DNA of 64,000 bases from Paenibacillus_V sp046244365 (GCF_046244365.1 NZ_CP176395.1:5270001-5334000); one strand, 5' to 3'. Counted from the first letter of the stretch, positions 9,440-18,685 are shown. Program-made: numbers and translations. The notes: a model not told the origin generated them from the sequence alone.

Positions 9440-10540
9440 TTAGGTTATGACATAAGCAGGTCCGGGAAGCTGCTCGATCATTTTTCTCATTTGTAAAGAT
9501 AACAGAATTGCATGCAAATGTCCAAAATTTGTTTGTGTGTGCTCCATGATCTGATCAAAGGAGGTGGGCAGCGGCGATAGCAGCTCGTAAACGCGGCGTT
9601 CCTCCTCCGTCAGCGCCGCGGTGCGATTCTCATGCAGCTGGCGGCTTGGAACATGGCTTATTGTGTCTTTCAACAAAAAAGCGTATTCTTCGACAACGTC
9701 CGCTGCGCCCGTTACCACCTTGGCTCCCTGCTTAATTAGAGACAGGGCGCCTTGGCTTTTCGGAGACGTGATCGGACCGGGAACGGCAAAAACGTCACGC
9801 GAGCATTCCAGCGCCTGGTCCGCCGTAATGAGCGAGCCGCTTCGCTCCGCCGCCTCCACGACGATCGTTCCTCTTGCAATGCCGGCTATGATCCGGTTGC
9901 GCAGAGGAAACAGTCCGGGCTTAGCCGCCGTTCCCGCGGGCTGCTCCGCGACGATCAATCCCCGCTCGGCGATTTCCCGATACAAATTCGCATTCTCCGG
10001 CGGATAGACGATGTCGATGCCGCAGCCCAGTACGGCGATCGTGCTTCCTTTCCCCTTCATCGCACCCCGGTGGGCGGCGCTGTCAATACCGCGGGCTAAC
10101 CCGCTGACGATGCACAGCCCCTCTGCCGAAAGCTCTTCGGAAAGCGTGTCCGCTACCCTTTTGCCATATACGGTCGGAGTCCGCGTCCCTACCATAGCGA
10201 CCGAAACCTCGGTCAGCAAACGCACTTCTCCAATCGTATACAGCACCCAAGGCGGCTGAGCCGTTTCGCGAAGCAGCTGGGGGTACTCGTTGTCGAAGAT
10301 GGTGACGATGCGGATGCCCGCTTTCTCGTACCGGGCTTTCCGCTCTTCAATAAAAGAAGGCGAAAGCTTGGTCGCGATCAATTCCGCGCGCTGCTTCATC
10401 AGTCCGTAGCGCTGCAAGCCCTCGCTGTCCTCCTCCAGAACATGCGACGGCTCCTCCAGCAGCCCGAACAGCTGTAAAATCGTTTTCCATCCGACTCCGG
10501 GCAGCTCGTGCAAACCAAACAGCAGAGAACGTTTATCCAT
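9440..10540 (-). CDS. dprA: DNA processing protein DprA (Smf)
   Basis: DprA loads RecA onto incoming single-stranded DNA during natural transformation. The 366 residues contain an N-terminal helical SAM-like domain, the Rossmann-like core (MVGTRTPTVYGKR; VSGLARGIDSAAHRGA; GLFPLRNRIIAG) and a C-terminal winged-helix domain after about residue 300. The start at 10540 is supported by GGAAAGGAG; an upstream 20-codon in-frame extension is not. With comM nearby it marks a conserved transformation-gene cluster. Confidence 0.96.
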   Translation of the reverse strand: MDKRSLLFGLHELPGVGWKTILQLFGLLEEPSHVLEEDSEGLQRYGLMKQRAELIATKLSPSFIEERKARYEKAGIRIVTIFDNEYPQLLRETAQPPWVLYTIGEVRLLTEVSVAMVGTRTPTVYGKRVADTLSEELSAEGLCIVSGLARGIDSAAHRGAMKGKGSTIAVLGCGIDIVYPPENANLYREIAERGLIVAEQPAGTAAKPGLFPLRNRIIAGIARGTIVVEAAERSGSLITADQALECSRDVFAVPGPITSPKSQGALSLIKQGAKVVTGAADVVEEYAFLLKDTISHVPSRQLHENRTAALTEEERRVYELLSPLPTSFDQIMEHTQTNFGHLHAILLSLQMRKMIEQLPGPAYVIT

Positions 10541-10788
10541 TAGTATATAGCACTCCTTTCCTCTAATGCAAAAGTTAACCCGCAAAGCTATTCCCCACAA
10601 AGTGACGCGAAGCTTCGAAGCTTACTCCGAGTACTTTGCGGGGAGCCCCGAAAGATCCGTAACGCAAAGCGACCCGAAGCTTCACAGTTTGCGCTAAGTA
10701 ATGCCCCTACGACGATCCCCAAAAGTAAAAGCAAAAGACACGAAGCATAGGGGCACCCTGAAAGCCGCCAAACCGAACCCCAAGGAAA
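10541..10788. other. Intergenic region upstream of dprA
   Basis: No convincing gene. The sequence is rich in short inverted repeats around GAAGCTTC (10610-10625, 10673-10684) and parts of it, such as AGCTTCACAGTTTG, resemble sequence at 13410-13430 next to the third copy of the dispersed repeat, so the repeat family may extend here. Confidence 0.4.
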
Positions 10789-10870
10789 AACGGCTTCGCC
10801 GTCTTTTGACGGCGCGTTTACCGAGAAGTCGAACAATCAGCGGAGGATAACTTTCTGAGACTCTAACAAA
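10789..10870. repeat. Dispersed intergenic repeat, copy 2 (dprA-sucD gap)
   Basis: Matches copy 3 at 13514-13612 over about 90 bp: CCAAGGAAAAA, then a GCC/GGC hairpin, CGTTTACCGAGAAGTCGA, ATCAGCGGA and a pyrimidine-rich end reaching an A-run. Copy 1 lies at 4994-5083. All copies have the same orientation. Confidence 0.7.
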
Positions 10871-10912
10871 AAAACCTTCCACCTCCCGCCTAACGGCGGA
10901 AAATGGAAGGTT
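10866..10912 (-). terminator. Rho-independent terminator of sucCD
   Basis: On the minus strand AACCTTCCA pairs with TGGAAGGTT around an inner CCGCC/GGCGG stem, followed by TTTTTTT. It lies about 50 bp past the sucD stop. Confidence 0.9.
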
Positions 10913-10962
10913 GCTTACCTTCTCGTTCACAACTTTTCAGTTAATCGATTGCGAGAGTCAGC

Positions 10963-11895
10963 TTACTTCTTTGTGGTGCATTTGTCAAGCAGTCCTTTTT
11001 CTTGGAGCACGCTGACAAGCGTAGACCCCATTTCGGAAGGCGTCGGCGCAACTTTGATGCCGCAAGCTTCCATGGTTGCGATTTTCTCGGTAGCCGTTCC
11101 TTTGCCGCCCGAAATGATGGCGCCCGCATGACCCATGCGCTTACCCTCCGGAGCGGTTTTGCCGCCGATAAAGCCGACAACCGGCTTCGTCATGTTCGCT
11201 TTGATCCATTCTGCCGCTTCTTCCTCGGCCGTTCCGCCGATTTCACCGATCATGATGACGGCATACGTGTCCGGATCTTCATTGAACAGTCTGAGGATGT
11301 CGATGAATTCCGAGCCCTTCACCGGATCGCCGCCGATACCTACTGCGGACGATTGGCCGATGCCGCGCGTCGTCAGCTGATGAACCGCTTCGTACGTCAA
11401 AGTTCCGCTGCGGGAAACGACTCCGACGTGGCCCGGCTCGTGAATGTAGCCCGGCATGATGCCGATCTTGATTTGACCCGGCGTAATAACGCCCGGACAG
11501 TTCGGTCCGATCAGACGCGTGCGTTTGCCTTCCAGATACCGTTTAACTTTAACCATATCCAGAACCGGAATTCCTTCCGTGATACAAATAACGAGGTCCA
11601 GATCGGCTTCTACCGCTTCGATGATGGAATCGGCTGCGAATGGAGCCGGTACGTAAATAACGGAAACGGTCGCGCCGGTCGCTTCTTTCGCTTCTTTAAC
11701 GGTATTAAAGATCGGAAGCTTAACCGTGGTCTCGTTCTCCAGCATGATTTTCACTTCGGTTCCGCCCTTGCCCGGCGTTACGCCGCCGACCATTTGCGTG
11801 CCGTAGTCAAGTCCGCCCTTCGTATGGAACAATCCGGTTGCGCCGGTGATCCCTTGCGTAATGACTTTTGTATGTTTATCGATCAAAATACTCAT
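10963..11895 (-). CDS. sucD: Succinyl-CoA synthetase alpha subunit
   Basis: SucD, with SucC, converts succinyl-CoA to succinate with formation of ATP or GTP in the TCA cycle. The 310 residues contain the CoA-binding domain (QGITGATGLFHTKGGLDYG) and the phosphohistidine site in KRMGHAGAI near residue 245. ATG at 11895 follows AAAGGAGTG. It is 38 bp downstream of sucC. Confidence 0.97.
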   Translation of the reverse strand: MSILIDKHTKVITQGITGATGLFHTKGGLDYGTQMVGGVTPGKGGTEVKIMLENETTVKLPIFNTVKEAKEATGATVSVIYVPAPFAADSIIEAVEADLDLVICITEGIPVLDMVKVKRYLEGKRTRLIGPNCPGVITPGQIKIGIMPGYIHEPGHVGVVSRSGTLTYEAVHQLTTRGIGQSSAVGIGGDPVKGSEFIDILRLFNEDPDTYAVIMIGEIGGTAEEEAAEWIKANMTKPVVGFIGGKTAPEGKRMGHAGAIISGGKGTATEKIATMEACGIKVAPTPSEMGSTLVSVLQEKGLLDKCTTKK

Positions 11896-11933
11896 CGCTA
11901 CATTCACTCCTTTTCTTGGTGGCCGCGAGAGCC

Positions 11934-13094
11934 TTATTTCACTTGCGCGACGATTTTTTGCGCGCCGTCCGCCATCGAATCGGCCGCAATGATGTTCAAA
12001 CCGGATTCATTCAAAATTTTCTTTCCGATCTCTACGTTCGTGCCTTCCAGACGTACGACAAGCGGACGATCCAGGCCGACTTGCTTCGCGGCGCCGATTA
12101 CGCCGTTGGCAATAACGTCGCAGCGCATAATGCCGCCGAAGATGTTGACGAAAATACCTTTTACTTTCTCGTCGGAAAGAATGATTTTGAACGCCTCGGT
12201 AACCTTCTCTTCCGTCGCGCCGCCCCCTACGTCAAGGAAGTTGGCAGGCTCGCCGCCGTAGTGCTTGATAATGTCCATAGTAGCCATGGCCAGTCCCGCA
12301 CCGTTAACCATACAGCCGATGTTGCCGTCTAGCGCGATGTAGCTGAGGTCGAATTTGGACGCTTCGATTTCCTTCGCGTCTTCTTCTTCAAGGTCGCGCA
12401 GCGCAACGATATCTTTATGGCGGAACAGAGCGTTGGAGTCGAAGTTCAGCTTCGCATCCAGCGCCATTACGTCGCCGTCGCCGGTAACGACAAGCGGATT
12501 GATTTCGGCGATCGAGCAATCTTTATCGACGAAAGCCGTATATAGAGCTGTCATGAATTTCGCAGCTTTATTGACGAGTTCTTTAGGAATATTGATGTTG
12601 AAAGCGAGTCTGCGCGCTTGGAAACCTTGCAGTCCGATCGCAGGATCGATAACTTCCTTGAAAATTTTCTCAGGGGAATGAGCAGCGACTTCCTCGATCT
12701 CCGTTCCGCCCTCTTCCGAACCCATCATGACGACGCTTCCCGTGCCGCGGTCTACAACCAGACCGATATAATATTCTTTCTTAATATCGCAGCCTTGCTC
12801 GATAAGCAGGCGTTTGACTTCTTTACCTTCCGGTCCGGTCTGATGCGTGACCAGCACCTTGCCAAGAATTTCTTTCGCGTAGGTACGCACTTCGTCCAAA
12901 TTTTTGGCTACTTTCACGCCGCCGGCCTTACCGCGCCCGCCCGCATGGATTTGCGCCTTCACAACGACGACTGGAGTTCCGAGCGATTGGGCCGCTTCCA
13001 CAGCTTCCTCAACGGTAAAAGCCACTTTTCCTTGAGGAACGGATACTCCATACTGTCGCAGGACTTCTTTCCCTTGATACTCATGGATGTTCAT
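11934..13094 (-). CDS. sucC: Succinyl-CoA synthetase beta subunit
   Basis: SucC carries the nucleotide-binding ATP-grasp domain of succinyl-CoA synthetase. The 386 residues match family length and begin MNIHEYQGKEVLRQYGV; the glycine-rich AGGRGKAGGVK loop near residue 50 and the C-terminal VNIFGGIMRCDVIA power-helix region are present. CAGGAGGAAG precedes the ATG. In B. subtilis sucCD lies in the same place, between ylqH and smf (dprA). Confidence 0.97.
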   Translation of the reverse strand: MNIHEYQGKEVLRQYGVSVPQGKVAFTVEEAVEAAQSLGTPVVVVKAQIHAGGRGKAGGVKVAKNLDEVRTYAKEILGKVLVTHQTGPEGKEVKRLLIEQGCDIKKEYYIGLVVDRGTGSVVMMGSEEGGTEIEEVAAHSPEKIFKEVIDPAIGLQGFQARRLAFNINIPKELVNKAAKFMTALYTAFVDKDCSIAEINPLVVTGDGDVMALDAKLNFDSNALFRHKDIVALRDLEEEDAKEIEASKFDLSYIALDGNIGCMVNGAGLAMATMDIIKHYGGEPANFLDVGGGATEEKVTEAFKIILSDEKVKGIFVNIFGGIMRCDVIANGVIGAAKQVGLDRPLVVRLEGTNVEIGKKILNESGLNIIAADSMADGAQKIVAQVK

Positions 13095-13304
13095 TGTTTA
13101 CTTCCTCCTGTCGACTTCATTCTTTTCTTTGCAACACGACGACGACGCCGAAAAACCGCAAAAAAACAAGCTCATGAACCGCCCGAATACCGCTGCAAAA
13201 CACCTTGTCCCCGGAATAAAAAAGGGCTCGCAAATGTTAAGAAACGGTATTGAAGCGACGAACTTTTTTCGGCAAGTTTTCCGCACCACTCGACAACCTC
13301 ACCT

Positions 13305-13332
13305 ATTGTATCACTTTATCATCTTTTTTCAT
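13305..13332 (-). promoter_or_regulatory. Possible sigma-A promoter of sucCD
   Basis: On the minus strand ATGAAA and TACAAT are 16 bases apart, about 210 bp upstream of sucC. This is the best -35/-10 pair in the gap; the long leader is otherwise unexplained. Confidence 0.35.
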
Positions 13333-13513
13333 AATGATATTTGCGATGTGAAAATGAAAGCGAATCCAACGTTGAATAATCGGTGTCCGCTGCGCTCGAA
13401 CAGCCTTTCGCAGCTTCAAAGTTTGACGTACCCCCAAGGTCGCCCGGCATCCTAATAACGTTCACGGGATAACGTTTTGAGCTCCGCCCACTAAGGTTGA
13501 ATCGACATGTTTC

Positions 13514-13612
13514 GCCAAGGAAAAATGCCTTCCGGCGTGCTTTTGGCGCCAGACGTTTGCCGAGAAATCGATCATTCAGCGGAACTAATCTTTCTAAAGA
13601 TTTCAAAAAAAA
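13514..13612. repeat. Dispersed intergenic repeat, copy 3 (upstream of sucC)
   Basis: Same element as at 10789-10870: CCAAGGAAAAATGCC, a GGCG-rich hairpin, CGTTTGCCGAGAAATCGA, TCAGCGGA and a final A-run. The whole gap between 13095 and 13676 shows no gene; it holds this repeat and the putative sucC promoter. Confidence 0.7.
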
Positions 13613-13676
13613 ACGGCACACTTTCGATTGCGAAAATGCGCCTGCTCGGATACTTGCTTCGCTATGGATAATCGTT

Positions 13677-13946
13677 TCACGTATAGGCGGGATTCGTAGG
13701 CGTCATAATCCGCGGCTCGCGCTCCGCCTGTTTGATAAATCTCATTTCATTGCCGACGAACTGGCAAACCATGCATTGAATGTTCGGTTCCTCCTCGGGA
13801 ACCTCTGCCATTTCGAACGATTCGGTGATGGACCCGTCTGCCGCATTTTTCATAAAACGCTGCGAGTACGTCGTAACGACGCTGAATTTTACCCGGTTAG
13901 AGCGGCAGTTGGGACAAAAGTAAGGAACTTCTTTCATGGTTGTCAT
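13677..13946 (-). CDS. Small double-CxxC zinc-ribbon-like protein, unknown function
   Basis: An 89-residue protein with two cysteine pairs, CPNC at about residues 11-14 and CMVC at about 58-61, spaced as in a zinc ribbon. Between them is a polar, partly acidic segment. GAGGTGAG precedes the ATG. It stands alone, divergent from comM. I do not recognise a named family; the pattern suggests a zinc-binding protein, perhaps nucleic-acid or protein binding. Confidence 0.75.
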   Translation of the reverse strand: MTTMKEVPYFCPNCRSNRVKFSVVTTYSQRFMKNAADGSITESFEMAEVPEEEPNIQCMVCQFVGNEMRFIKQAEREPRIMTPTNPAYT

Positions 13947-14187
13947 CGTATGCTCACCTCATTACCAGTATTTCCAGTCTGCTCCGGAATCAAACAATTT
14001 TTCCATGAATCCATCTTTCTAAAGGATTCGGCGGAAAAAGAGAGAATACTTCAATATACCGCGATTCTCTGTCAGGATTTACCGGGGATGCGGCTTGGAA
14101 CATAAGGAAGCACCTTTTTCCATGATGACGACCGCCTTGCTTATCGAGCTGCGGATCACGAACTTTGGGAGGAGCGTGTTTTTTAGT

Positions 14188-15765
14188 ATGTTCGGCATCG
14201 TATACAGCGCCTGCGTTCACGGAATCGAAGGACAACTGATCGAAGTGGAGGTCGATATCAGCAACGGCCTTCCGCAAACCGCCATCGTAGGACTGCCTGA
14301 CAGCGCCGTGCGGGAATCGATGGAGCGCGTCCGGGCTGCGATCAAAAACTGCGGGCTGACGTTCCCGCTGGCCCGCGTAACCGTCAATTTGGCGCCGGCG
14401 GATGTGCGCAAGGAAGGCGCTTCCTTCGATTTGGCTATCGCAGCAGGCATTATGGCCGCCAGCAACCAGTTGTCGGGTATGGTCACCCCTCTCACGCTGC
14501 TCATCGGCGAATTATCGCTGGAAGGAAGGCTTCGTCCCGTGCCGGGCGTGCTTTCGATGGTTCACGGCGCCAAGCAAAAAGGGTTCGAACAGGTAATCGT
14601 CGCGGCGGAAAACGTCCAAGAGGCTCGGCTTATAGACGGCATTCGCGTCGTAGCCTTGTCCCGTTTGAGCGATCTCGCAATAAGCCGGACTGGCTTAGAC
14701 GAGGAAGCGGCGTCTGCGGCTCCGCCTGCGAATACAAGTCTCCTTGCGGAAGAGATGCCGAGCGAAGCGGGCGAGGATGCCAATGCAGTCGATTACGCCG
14801 ACGTAAGCGGCCAGCTGCATGTCAAACGCGCCTTGATGATCGCGGCGGCCGGCATGCACAACCTGATGATGATCGGTCCTCCGGGAACGGGAAAAACCAT
14901 GCTCGCCCGCCGTCTCCCGACGATTTTGCCTGACATGAGCGATGCCGAGGCGCTGGAGGTAACCAAGCTTTACAGCGTAGCCGGGAAGCTGTCAGACCGG
15001 GGCAGCTTTATCCGCAAACGGCCGTTCCGCTCGCCTCATCACACGGTATCGGCTGGAGGCTTGATCGGCGGAGGATCGATTCCGAAGCCCGGCGAAGCGA
15101 GCCTTGCCCATGGCGGGGTCCTTTTTCTAGACGAGCTGCCCGAATTTACGCGAACCGTACTGGAGGTGCTGCGGCAGCCGCTTGAGGATCGGCATGTGAC
15201 GATCGGCCGGGCGCGTGCCGTATACAGCTTTCCCTCCAGATTCATGCTGGTGGCTTCGATGAACCCTTGCCCATGCGGATATTACGGGGCAGAAACCGCC
15301 TCAAGCGCATGCTCCTGCTCTCCGCTCAAAATCGGCGCATACCGTTCTCGCATATCCGGGCCGCTGCTTGACCGTATCGATCTGCATATCGACGTTCCCC
15401 GCATCGATTACGGTACGATCGTTTCCCGCACGCCGCCATTGTCGAGCGCGGAGATGAAAGCAGCCGTTCTGCGCGTACACGGGCTTCAGCAGAAACGGTA
15501 TAAGTCGGCCGGCATCCATTTCAACGGGGAGCTGACAGGAAGGCTGCTGCGGAAGCATTGCGCGGTTCGCCCGGATGCGGAGCAGCTGCTCAAGCAAACG
15601 TTTGACGCGCTTGGACTTAGTGCGAGGGCGCATGACCGCATACTCAAAATCGCACGAACGATCGCGGATCTGGACGAACATCACGATATCGGTGTTCCTC
15701 ATATCGCCGAAGCGATTCAATACCGCCAGCTTGACCGTCAAGTGCACGATACGGCTAACCGCTGA
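14188..15765 (+). CDS. comM: YifB/ComM-family Mg-chelatase-like AAA+ ATPase
   Basis: ComM is a hexameric branch-migration helicase that helps integrate transformed DNA. The ~525 residues show the N-terminal Lon-like ChlI domain (ACVHGIEGQLIEVEVDIS; GLPDSAVRESMERVRAAIK), the Walker A motif GPPGTGKT at about 230-237, Walker B LFLDELPEF, the segment MNPCPCGYYG and a C-terminal ChlI domain. The start at 14188 fits the family N-terminus (MFGIVYSACVHG); the GGAGGA upstream is rather far (about 16 bases), so a start further upstream is possible. It is the only plus-strand gene between fliF and rbgA. Confidence 0.92.
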   Translation: MFGIVYSACVHGIEGQLIEVEVDISNGLPQTAIVGLPDSAVRESMERVRAAIKNCGLTFPLARVTVNLAPADVRKEGASFDLAIAAGIMAASNQLSGMVTPLTLLIGELSLEGRLRPVPGVLSMVHGAKQKGFEQVIVAAENVQEARLIDGIRVVALSRLSDLAISRTGLDEEAASAAPPANTSLLAEEMPSEAGEDANAVDYADVSGQLHVKRALMIAAAGMHNLMMIGPPGTGKTMLARRLPTILPDMSDAEALEVTKLYSVAGKLSDRGSFIRKRPFRSPHHTVSAGGLIGGGSIPKPGEASLAHGGVLFLDELPEFTRTVLEVLRQPLEDRHVTIGRARAVYSFPSRFMLVASMNPCPCGYYGAETASSACSCSPLKIGAYRSRISGPLLDRIDLHIDVPRIDYGTIVSRTPPLSSAEMKAAVLRVHGLQQKRYKSAGIHFNGELTGRLLRKHCAVRPDAEQLLKQTFDALGLSARAHDRILKIARTIADLDEHHDIGVPHIAEAIQYRQLDRQVHDTANR

Positions 15766-15854
15766 CTTCAATCAACAACCCAACAATCCAACAACCGAAC
15801 ATTTGTTCGATTGTTGATTTCGAGCTGAAGCAACCGCGATAATCTTGCAAAAAC

Positions 15855-15910
15855 GCAAAAAAGACTCGCTCCTACATCGGCGGCAGCGCCTAAGGAGTTG
15901 AGTCTTTTGC
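15855..15910. terminator. Bidirectional terminator between comM and yraN
   Basis: Arms GCAAAAAAGACTC and GAGTCTTTTGC enclose further pairing (CTCC/GGAG). A second hairpin (CAACAACCGAACA / TGTTCGATTGTTG) lies just upstream at 15789-15816. The two genes converge here. Confidence 0.8.
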
Positions 15911-15928
15911 CTATAGAGGGGTCCCGTC

Positions 15929-16360
15929 TCAAAAGGCGTTTCTCACATGTTCGATTTCCGCCTCATTCAAGCCGGCAGCCGTACGGACGCCGATAACGTC
16001 AAACCGGATGCCGCCAGATGCATGACGACGGCTATGAAGATACACGAGAGCGGTGTCACGGACCTGCTTTCGTTTTCGAAAATCGATCGATTCCAGCGGC
16101 GTTCCGAAGGAATCGCTTCTCCCGCGCGTGCGGACTTCCACGAATACGAGCGTATCCCCGTCTTGCGCGACGATGTCGATCTCTCCGGTGCGGCACCGCC
16201 AGTTGACCTCCAGAAGCTTGTACCCAAGCCCGAGCAGGTGGGCGGCAGCCTGCTTCTCTCCAAGGGCGCCCAGTGCCTTGCGGCCGTCCACACGCTTATT
16301 TCCGGGAACGCCGCCGGCGGGCGTCTCCGATTCCGTTCGCAGCTTCCTCAACCTGCCCAC
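15929..16360 (-). CDS. yraN: YraN family (UPF0102) endonuclease-like protein
   Basis: UPF0102 proteins have a predicted PD-(D/E)XK nuclease fold and often sit beside rnhB and comM. The 143 residues carry LGEKQAAAHLLGLGYKLLEV, NWRCRTGEIDIVAQD and LVFVEVRTR; the last motif is usually VEVK, with Arg replacing Lys here. GTG at 16360 with AGGAAAGG upstream is taken as start. It lies 33 bp downstream of the FlhB-like gene. Confidence 0.9.
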   Translation of the reverse strand: MGRLRKLRTESETPAGGVPGNKRVDGRKALGALGEKQAAAHLLGLGYKLLEVNWRCRTGEIDIVAQDGDTLVFVEVRTRGRSDSFGTPLESIDFRKRKQVRDTALVYLHSRRHASGGIRFDVIGVRTAAGLNEAEIEHVRNAF

Positions 16361-16393
16361 CCTGCCTTTCCTGAACTATCGCCACAACTGCCG

Positions 16394-16687
16394 TTAACGA
16401 TTGCCATGCTCTTTCGCCCGCTGATCGGAACGATAAACAAACGTTAAAATTTCCGCTACCAATTGATAGAGCTCCGGCGGAATTTCCTGATCGAGATCGA
16501 GCTTGGAAAGCACCTCGACCAAAGAAGCATCCTCCTGTACAGGCACGCGATGCTCCTTGGCTTTCTGCAAGATCATGTCCGCTACATGACCCTTCCCCTT
16601 AGCTACGACGCTCGGCACCTGGCCGGATTCCGATGAGTAGCGGAGCGCTACCGCTTGCTTGACCGATTGCTTCTGCGTATGCTTCAT
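16394..16687 (-). CDS. ylqH: FlhB C-terminal-domain-like protein (YlqH)
   Basis: A 97-residue stand-alone homologue of the cytoplasmic C-terminal domain of the flagellar export protein FlhB: ALRYSSESGQVPSVVAKGKG, then ADMILQKAKEHRVPVQEDASL and LVAEILTFVYRSDQ. The NPTH autocleavage motif of FlhB is absent. It overlaps the preceding FliK-like gene by 4 bases (ATGA), suggesting coupled translation. In B. subtilis ylqG-ylqH have the same order. The pairing of a FliK-like protein with an FlhB-like domain hints at a joint role, unproven. Confidence 0.88.
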   Translation of the reverse strand: MKHTQKQSVKQAVALRYSSESGQVPSVVAKGKGHVADMILQKAKEHRVPVQEDASLVEVLSKLDLDQEIPPELYQLVAEILTFVYRSDQRAKEHGNR

Positions 16688-18528
16688 ACGCGTATATCCA
16701 TGCTTTTATAAGGCCTGGCATTGTATAGCGAAGCAAGCGCAGTTCGTCCGTCCTCCGCCGTACGCGTCTGATCCTGAGCCTCAACGGCTAGCTTCTGCGG
16801 ATAAGGGCTGCAGCGCAAAGAAAGAAACTGGTATCCGATACGTTCTAGTCCGGCAGCAATTTCATCGCGATTCGACTCCAGAAGCTCGTTCAGAAACGGT
16901 AAATCGTTATGTACGTTCAAGCTGACGATTCTATTGAATACCTGCACGTCCAGCATCGTGTTCCCGATGGTTTTCATATGCAGGTCGAAAATTAGCCTAC
17001 AGTTGTTCGCATCGATCTCTCCGTTTCGCCCTTTGCGCGATTGGATGTGAACGGCCGCCGCTTGCTCTCCGTTTCCGTTTAACAGCGGCACCATCATCGT
17101 CACATGTGCGAACATCGAGCCGCGATCCGGCGTCAGCAACAACTGCTGTCCGGTTATTTGCTGAACAAGCTGCTGCGCAGCTTCCTTTAGGGCGGGAGGC
17201 GCTTCGTCGAGCGAGGAAAGCTGCATAAGCGCTCCCTTGAGCGTATCGGCCAGCGGCTTCGAGCCCTCATCCCCGTCCGCCGAGCCGCTCAGCACGGCTG
17301 CCAGCTCGCTCTGCGGCGGTTCCAGACCGCCGCTTGCAAGCTGCTTCGCAAACCGGCTTTCATGCTCGACGCCGAGCGCCTTCAGCAGCTTGCCGAGCCA
17401 CGGCGTCTCGGCCGCCGCAGGCTCAGCCGGCTCCGCGGCATGCGCGGCAGCCGCCGGCGGCGCTGCGTCTCGCTTCGCGGCAAGCGCCGGCTCCGGCGCA
17501 GCTGCTGCCGCAGGCTGCGCTGCGCCGCCGCTCGCGGCTGCTGCCGCTGCCGGGCTGGCGCCCGCCGCCGGCGGTGCGGCAGCCTCGCCCGCGGCGCGCG
17601 GCGCAGGCGTTGCTGCGCCTGCGGCAGGCTGCGCGGCTGGCGCCTGCGGCAGCGGGGCCGCGGCAGCCGGCTGCGCCAGCCCCGGCGCAGCGGCCGTCGC
17701 CGCGCTGCCCGCCGGCACGCTGGCCGGCGGCGCGCTGGCCGCTGCCTGCGGCGCTGCGGGCGCCTGCGCAGGCGTCGCAGCGGCTTGCGGCTGCGCGCTG
17801 GCCGGCGCTTGCGCGGCTGCGCCGCCCGGGCGCTGCGCCAGCAGGCCGAGCAGCGCGTCCAGCTGCTGCTTCGCCTGCTGCAGCACGCCCGCCGCCTGGG
17901 CGGACAGCGGCGCTGCGCCCGGCTTAGGCGCGCTCTCGCGGGCAAGCAATGCGCTCAGCTCGCGGGCAAGATCCCCCGCCTGAGCCGCCGCCGGCTTGCC
18001 GAATATTGCCTGGTGAAGCGAACCGACTGTCTGCTCGGTCACCGGCAGCCCCCGCTTCACCGCAACGAACGCCGCTTGCTGCCATTCCGCTTGCGACTGC
18101 TGAGGCGCCTTCGCCATCGTCTCGCTAAGTGTGCGCGCCGCCTCCTTCGTAAGCGGAACGCTTTCCTGATGCATCTGTTGAACGAGCTGGCGGTTTGCCG
18201 GCGTATCCTTGAGCCCGACGCTCTTCAGCAAATCCCCGAGCGATTGCTCGGCAATCTGGACGCCGGACGATTGCAGCGGCTTCAGCACCACCTGCCCGCC
18301 CTCCGATTCCGGCTGTACCTGCAGCAGCGCGGAATCGCCCTGGCGAAGCGGCATCTCGAGACGTGCGCGCACGTGCACGCCGCCGATATTTACGAGTGCC
18401 TCGTTTTCGGCTAGCAGCTCCAGAACAAGCCCCTTCACGATTTGGCCAACCTTCAGTTCAAGCGACTTCGGTTCGGAAGCCTGCATTTGACTGACGATGC
18501 TTTGCATGATCTGACTAATGGTATTCAC
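16684..18528 (-). CDS. ylqG: YlqG-like protein with FliK-type C-terminus and Ala/Pro-rich middle
   Basis: A 614-residue protein. Residues 1-90 form an ordered N-terminal domain with beta-strand character (LKVGQIVKGLVLELLAENEA); about 180-370 is a very Ala/Pro-rich, low-complexity linker with extreme GC; the last ~150 residues resemble the FliK hook-length-control C-terminal domain (MVPLLNGNGEQAAAVHIQSR; MLDVQVFNRIVSLNVHND). GTG at 18528 is chosen because GGAGGT precedes it. Coupled to the FlhB-like gene downstream. Function unknown. Confidence 0.85.
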   Translation of the reverse strand: MNTISQIMQSIVSQMQASEPKSLELKVGQIVKGLVLELLAENEALVNIGGVHVRARLEMPLRQGDSALLQVQPESEGGQVVLKPLQSSGVQIAEQSLGDLLKSVGLKDTPANRQLVQQMHQESVPLTKEAARTLSETMAKAPQQSQAEWQQAAFVAVKRGLPVTEQTVGSLHQAIFGKPAAAQAGDLARELSALLARESAPKPGAAPLSAQAAGVLQQAKQQLDALLGLLAQRPGGAAAQAPASAQPQAAATPAQAPAAPQAAASAPPASVPAGSAATAAAPGLAQPAAAAPLPQAPAAQPAAGAATPAPRAAGEAAAPPAAGASPAAAAAASGGAAQPAAAAAPEPALAAKRDAAPPAAAAHAAEPAEPAAAETPWLGKLLKALGVEHESRFAKQLASGGLEPPQSELAAVLSGSADGDEGSKPLADTLKGALMQLSSLDEAPPALKEAAQQLVQQITGQQLLLTPDRGSMFAHVTMMVPLLNGNGEQAAAVHIQSRKGRNGEIDANNCRLIFDLHMKTIGNTMLDVQVFNRIVSLNVHNDLPFLNELLESNRDEIAAGLERIGYQFLSLRCSPYPQKLAVEAQDQTRTAEDGRTALASLYNARPYKSMDIRV

Positions 18529-18685
18529 GGCGTACCTCCTTTCCCTGCGGCTTCCGGGACGATATGTTAGCCTCTTTCGGAAAATTTCCTTTGTCTGGGA
18601 CAATCGGATAAGAACAAAATCCTTTGTATTCCTTATATCGGCTTACGCCGCCGATAATTTCATGCTTGTACCGCAAAGCGGAACG

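Noticed and set aside
13319..13621. 100-codon minus-strand frame upstream of sucC
   Set aside because: It is translated from the dispersed repeat and lacks a start signal; the similar frame at 10694-10930 arises from another copy of the same repeat.
17237..18414. Long plus-strand frames opposite the FliK-like gene (up to 350 codons)
   Set aside because: They are rich in Ala/Arg or Arg/Pro repeats, lack ribosome binding sites and come from the high-GC, stop-poor antisense of the Ala/Pro linker.
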